DNA of 8,019 nt from JAABRE01 sp964413275 (GTDB lineage Bacteria; Cyanobacteriota; Cyanobacteriia; Cyanobacteriales; JAABRE01): positions 1 to 8,019 of the forward strand of contig CAYPSO010000157.1 of the NCBI GenBank assembly GCA_964413275.1, in the 5' to 3' direction. A program made the translations under genes and the position numbers. This document shows positions 7,116 to 8,019 of the stretch, piece after piece. A model generated the notes under the pieces. It was not told where the DNA came from. It saw only the letters and a list, made by a program, of their open reading frames with translations, and did not search any database. Every line of letters starts with the position of its first letter. Position 1 is the first letter of the stretch.

Positions 7116-7135
7116 GCTTCAATAATTTCCTGAGG

Positions 7136-7164
7136 TAATCAATAGAATAAAATTTCATTGATTA
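7136..7164. repeat. Second intergenic inverted repeat
   Basis: TAATCAAT (7136-7143) and ATTGATTA (7157-7164) are perfect 8-base inverted arms around a 13-base A/T-rich loop. With the repeat at 7077-7115 it fills the space between the GT2 gene and the structured element at 7182. The arms are A/T only apart from one C or G, so the hairpin is weak and its role is unknown. Confidence 0.35.
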
Positions 7165-7185
7165 GTTTATATAATATAATTACCA

Positions 7186-7198
7186 AGCCCTTCGGGCT
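7186..7198. other. GC-rich triloop hairpin at the left edge of the element
   Basis: AGCCC (7186-7190), loop TTC, GGGCT (7194-7198): a perfect 5-base stem. Hairpins of this size mark the ends recognised by HUH (Y1) transposases of the IS200/IS605 family. The 3' arm can alternatively pair with 7235-7243. Confidence 0.55.
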
Positions 7199-7200
7199 GA

Positions 7201-7233
7201 AGTAATGAGTAATAAGTAATAAGTAATGAGTGA
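7201..7233 (+). repeat. Heptamer tandem repeat array, left (STRR-like)
   Basis: Four tandem copies of AGTAAT[G/A] (7201-7207, 7208-7214, 7215-7221, 7222-7228) followed by a partial copy. Heptameric arrays of this kind are known in cyanobacteria as short tandemly repeated repetitive (STRR) sequences. The array is the reverse complement of that at 7326-7360. Confidence 0.85.
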
Positions 7234-7253
7234 AAGCCCGAAGTTTGGTCTAA

Positions 7254-7280
7254 AGCCTCCTCATTCATGAGGAAAAAGCT
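7254..7280. other. Strong internal hairpin
   Basis: TCCTCAT (7258-7264) and ATGAGGA (7267-7273) form a perfect 7-base stem around TC. AGC (7254-7256) and GCT (7278-7280) extend it after an internal loop. It is the most stable short hairpin in the element and would form in RNA from either strand. Confidence 0.6.
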
Positions 7281-7304
7281 AAAAATATAATTCAATAATT
7301 GAAT

Positions 7305-7324
7305 CCTCTGACTTCAGGCAGAGG
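7305..7324. other. Hairpin next to the right heptamer array
   Basis: CCTCTG (7305-7310) and CAGAGG (7319-7324) form a 6-base GC-rich stem with an 8-base loop. It lies directly beside the right array and may be the true right-end hairpin of the mobile unit, with the arrays added later. Confidence 0.55.
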
Positions 7325-7325
7325 T

Positions 7326-7360
7326 ATTACTCATTACTCATTACTCACTACTCATTACTC
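7326..7360 (-). repeat. Heptamer tandem repeat array, right, inverted (STRR-like)
   Basis: Five tandem copies of ATTACTC, the fourth reading ACTACTC (7347-7353). In reverse complement this is GAGTAAT, the same unit as the left array. Positions 7328-7359 pair with 7201-7232 at 28 of 32 positions plus one G-T. The remnant reading frame begins only three bases after the last copy. Confidence 0.85.
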
Positions 7361-7362
7361 GT

Positions 7363-7542
7363 GAATTTTTCCGCACTTATAGTTCAATTATCTGAAAACT
7401 GCTGGACCTTGGTAAGAAATTTGGAAAACTTAACAATATTAATATTTCTTCCTCATGGTATATTGGAGAACGGGATAACAAGACTCCTTTACTCTATCGT
7501 TACACTACCACAAGTTCTGATTGGAAAGATATATGTTTATAA
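7363..7542 (+). pseudogene. Truncated C-terminal remnant of an unidentified protein
   Basis: Frame 1 reads EFFRTYSSII, a TGA stop (7393-7395), and then 48 residues to a TAA at 7540-7542, including KLLDLGKKFGKLNNI, WYIGERDNKTPLLYRY and SSDWKDICL. The composition, rich in Trp, Tyr, Asp and Gly, looks like real protein, unlike the hydrophobic low-complexity translation of the overlapping frame. There is no ATG, GTG or TTG codon after the internal stop, so it cannot be expressed as a separate gene. Its left edge coincides with the end of the heptamer array, and no matching 5' part appears before the element (7061-7181), so the gene was probably cut by insertion or recombination there. The stop overlaps the methyltransferase start by 10 bases, typical of an intact operon junction in the ancestor. 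I do not recognise the family. A sequencing error at 7393 would remove the internal stop but not explain the missing 5' part. Confidence 0.6.
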
Positions 7543-8019
7543 GATCAATAAAGAATCAAATCAATCAATTTTTACTGAATTCTTATATTATCAAGAAAAA
7601 TTTCTTGAATCAGCAGGATATATTAGCTCAAAATTATTTAGCTCCTCTATCAACTTTTTATTTACCTTGGAGTGACAGGGCAATTCGTCCTAGTGGAATG
7701 GTCAAAATTTTGAATGATATTTTAATTAATAATCATAGCGAAGTTGTTGAATGCGGTAGTGGTATATCTACGTTTTACATTGCTAGTTTACTGAAACATA
7801 TAGGAGGTCATATCTACAGTATAGATCATGATGAGAAATGGCTTGATTTCATCATGACAAATTTACGTAGAGAAGGTCTAGATGAAATTGTTACAACAAT
7901 TCACGCTCCGTTGAAACCTACAGAATTAGCGATTGATAATAATTATTGGTATGATACAGATATCGTAACTACCGAGGTCTTGAGAAATCAGGAAAAAACC
8001 AGAACGTCTCCATTAAGAA
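7533..8019 (+). CDS. Class I SAM-dependent methyltransferase, 3' end outside window
   Basis: An open frame from ATG 7533 runs 162 codons to the window end without a stop. The Rossmann methyltransferase motif I is clear: EVVECGSGISTFYIA (residues 70-84) with the E/D-x-G-x-G core. IYSIDHDEKW (94-103) follows, where D98 is the acidic residue expected to bind the ribose of S-adenosylmethionine. The upstream segment APLSTFYLPWSDRAIRPSGM (37-56) is a substrate-side lead-in of the kind seen in small-molecule or sugar methyltransferases of polysaccharide clusters. ATG 7533 is preferred over the internal ATG at 7698 because coding-like sequence continues upstream and a GGAAAG ribosome-binding site (7523-7528) precedes it; the frame is closed by TGA at 7518-7520. 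The visible part is truncated before the later substrate-binding half. It overlaps the remnant gene by 10 bases. A sugar O-methyltransferase role is inferred from context only. Confidence 0.82.
   Translation, partial: MFIRSIKNQINQFLLNSYIIKKNFLNQQDILAQNYLAPLSTFYLPWSDRAIRPSGMVKILNDILINNHSEVVECGSGISTFYIASLLKHIGGHIYSIDHDEKWLDFIMTNLRREGLDEIVTTIHAPLKPTELAIDNNYWYDTDIVTTEVLRNQEKTRTSPLR

Larger units (their letters stand above)
7182..7360. mobile_element. Structured repeat element, MITE-like (possible IS200/IS605-derived remnant)
   Basis: A compact, non-coding block with several nested hairpins fills the gap before the broken gene at 7363. From left to right it has a short GC-rich hairpin (7186-7198), a heptamer array (7201-7233), a segment complementary to the left hairpin (7235-7249), a strong hairpin (7254-7280), a small palindrome (TTCAAT/ATTGAA, 7291-7303), another hairpin (7305-7324) and an inverted heptamer array (7326-7360). 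Small GC-rich subterminal hairpins without a transposase gene are typical of non-autonomous IS200/IS605-type elements in cyanobacteria. The last hairpin, CCTCTG...CAGAGG preceded by GAAT, resembles right ends I associate with TnpB-carrying elements. That family link is from memory and unverified. The boundaries are approximate, and no target-site duplication could be recognised. Confidence 0.5.

Noticed and set aside
7061..7181. 5' half of the broken gene on the other side of the repeat element
   Set aside because: This stretch has many stops in all + strand frames and no coding-like composition, so it does not look like the missing part of the remnant at 7363-7542.
7201..7360. CRISPR array
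   Set aside because: The repeat unit is only seven bases, the copies are directly adjacent with no spacers, and no cas gene is present.
7361..7675. Open frame of 104 codons starting with GTG inside the heptamer repeat edge
   Set aside because: The translation is hydrophobic, low in complexity and unlike any motif. Its start lies at the repeat boundary, and it overlaps the well-supported methyltransferase by more than 140 bases in another frame, as well as the coding-like remnant.
1..8019. tRNA or rRNA genes
   Set aside because: I saw no cloverleaf with a GTTC-type T-loop or rRNA-like conserved blocks; nearly all of the sequence is explained by protein-coding genes.

Overview
The window looks like part of a surface-polysaccharide (exopolysaccharide or O-antigen type) gene cluster from a low-GC cyanobacterium. 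The cyanobacterial assignment rests on two exact copies of the HIP1 octamer GCGATCGC, on heptamer tandem repeats of the kind called STRR in cyanobacteria, and on A/T-rich gene leaders with almost no Shine-Dalgarno sequences. The genus is not determined; the low GC recalls Cyanobacterium/Geminocystis-type genomes, but that is only an impression.

Layout. At the left edge is the 3' end of an EAL-domain (cyclic-di-GMP phosphodiesterase) gene on the + strand. It converges on a five-gene block on the - strand. Read in its own direction, from 5992 down to 342, the block is: a GT4 glycosyltransferase, a GT2 glycosyltransferase, a GDP-mannose 4,6-dehydratase-like enzyme and a second GT4 that is a paralogue of the first. 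These four are packed with gaps of 2, 2 and 13 bases, so they almost certainly form an operon. A third, unrelated GT4 follows after a 132-base gap. An 84-base divergent promoter region (5993-6076) separates this block from a GT2 gene on the + strand (6077-7060).

The right end is the unusual part. From 7061 to 7360 there is no gene. The stretch holds two simple inverted repeats and then a compact structured element of about 180 bases: small GC-rich hairpins and two heptamer arrays in opposite orientation that can pair over 32 bases. It looks like a small non-autonomous (MITE-like) element, possibly derived from the IS200/IS605 group. Directly at its right edge begins a broken reading frame (7363-7542), the C-terminal remnant of an unidentified protein with an in-frame stop. 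It overlaps the start of a class I SAM-dependent methyltransferase gene (7533 to the window end) by 10 bases. The methyltransferase is therefore probably the second gene of an operon whose first gene has been destroyed.

How it fits together (inference): the dehydratase would supply GDP-4-keto-6-deoxymannose, the precursor of GDP-fucose, GDP-rhamnose and related sugars. The glycosyltransferases would build a repeat unit or cap from nucleotide sugars, and the methyltransferase could decorate a sugar. No second-step reductase, flippase, polymerase or export gene is inside the window. I see no clearly new biochemical system; the structured repeat and the gene broken at its edge deserve the closest look.
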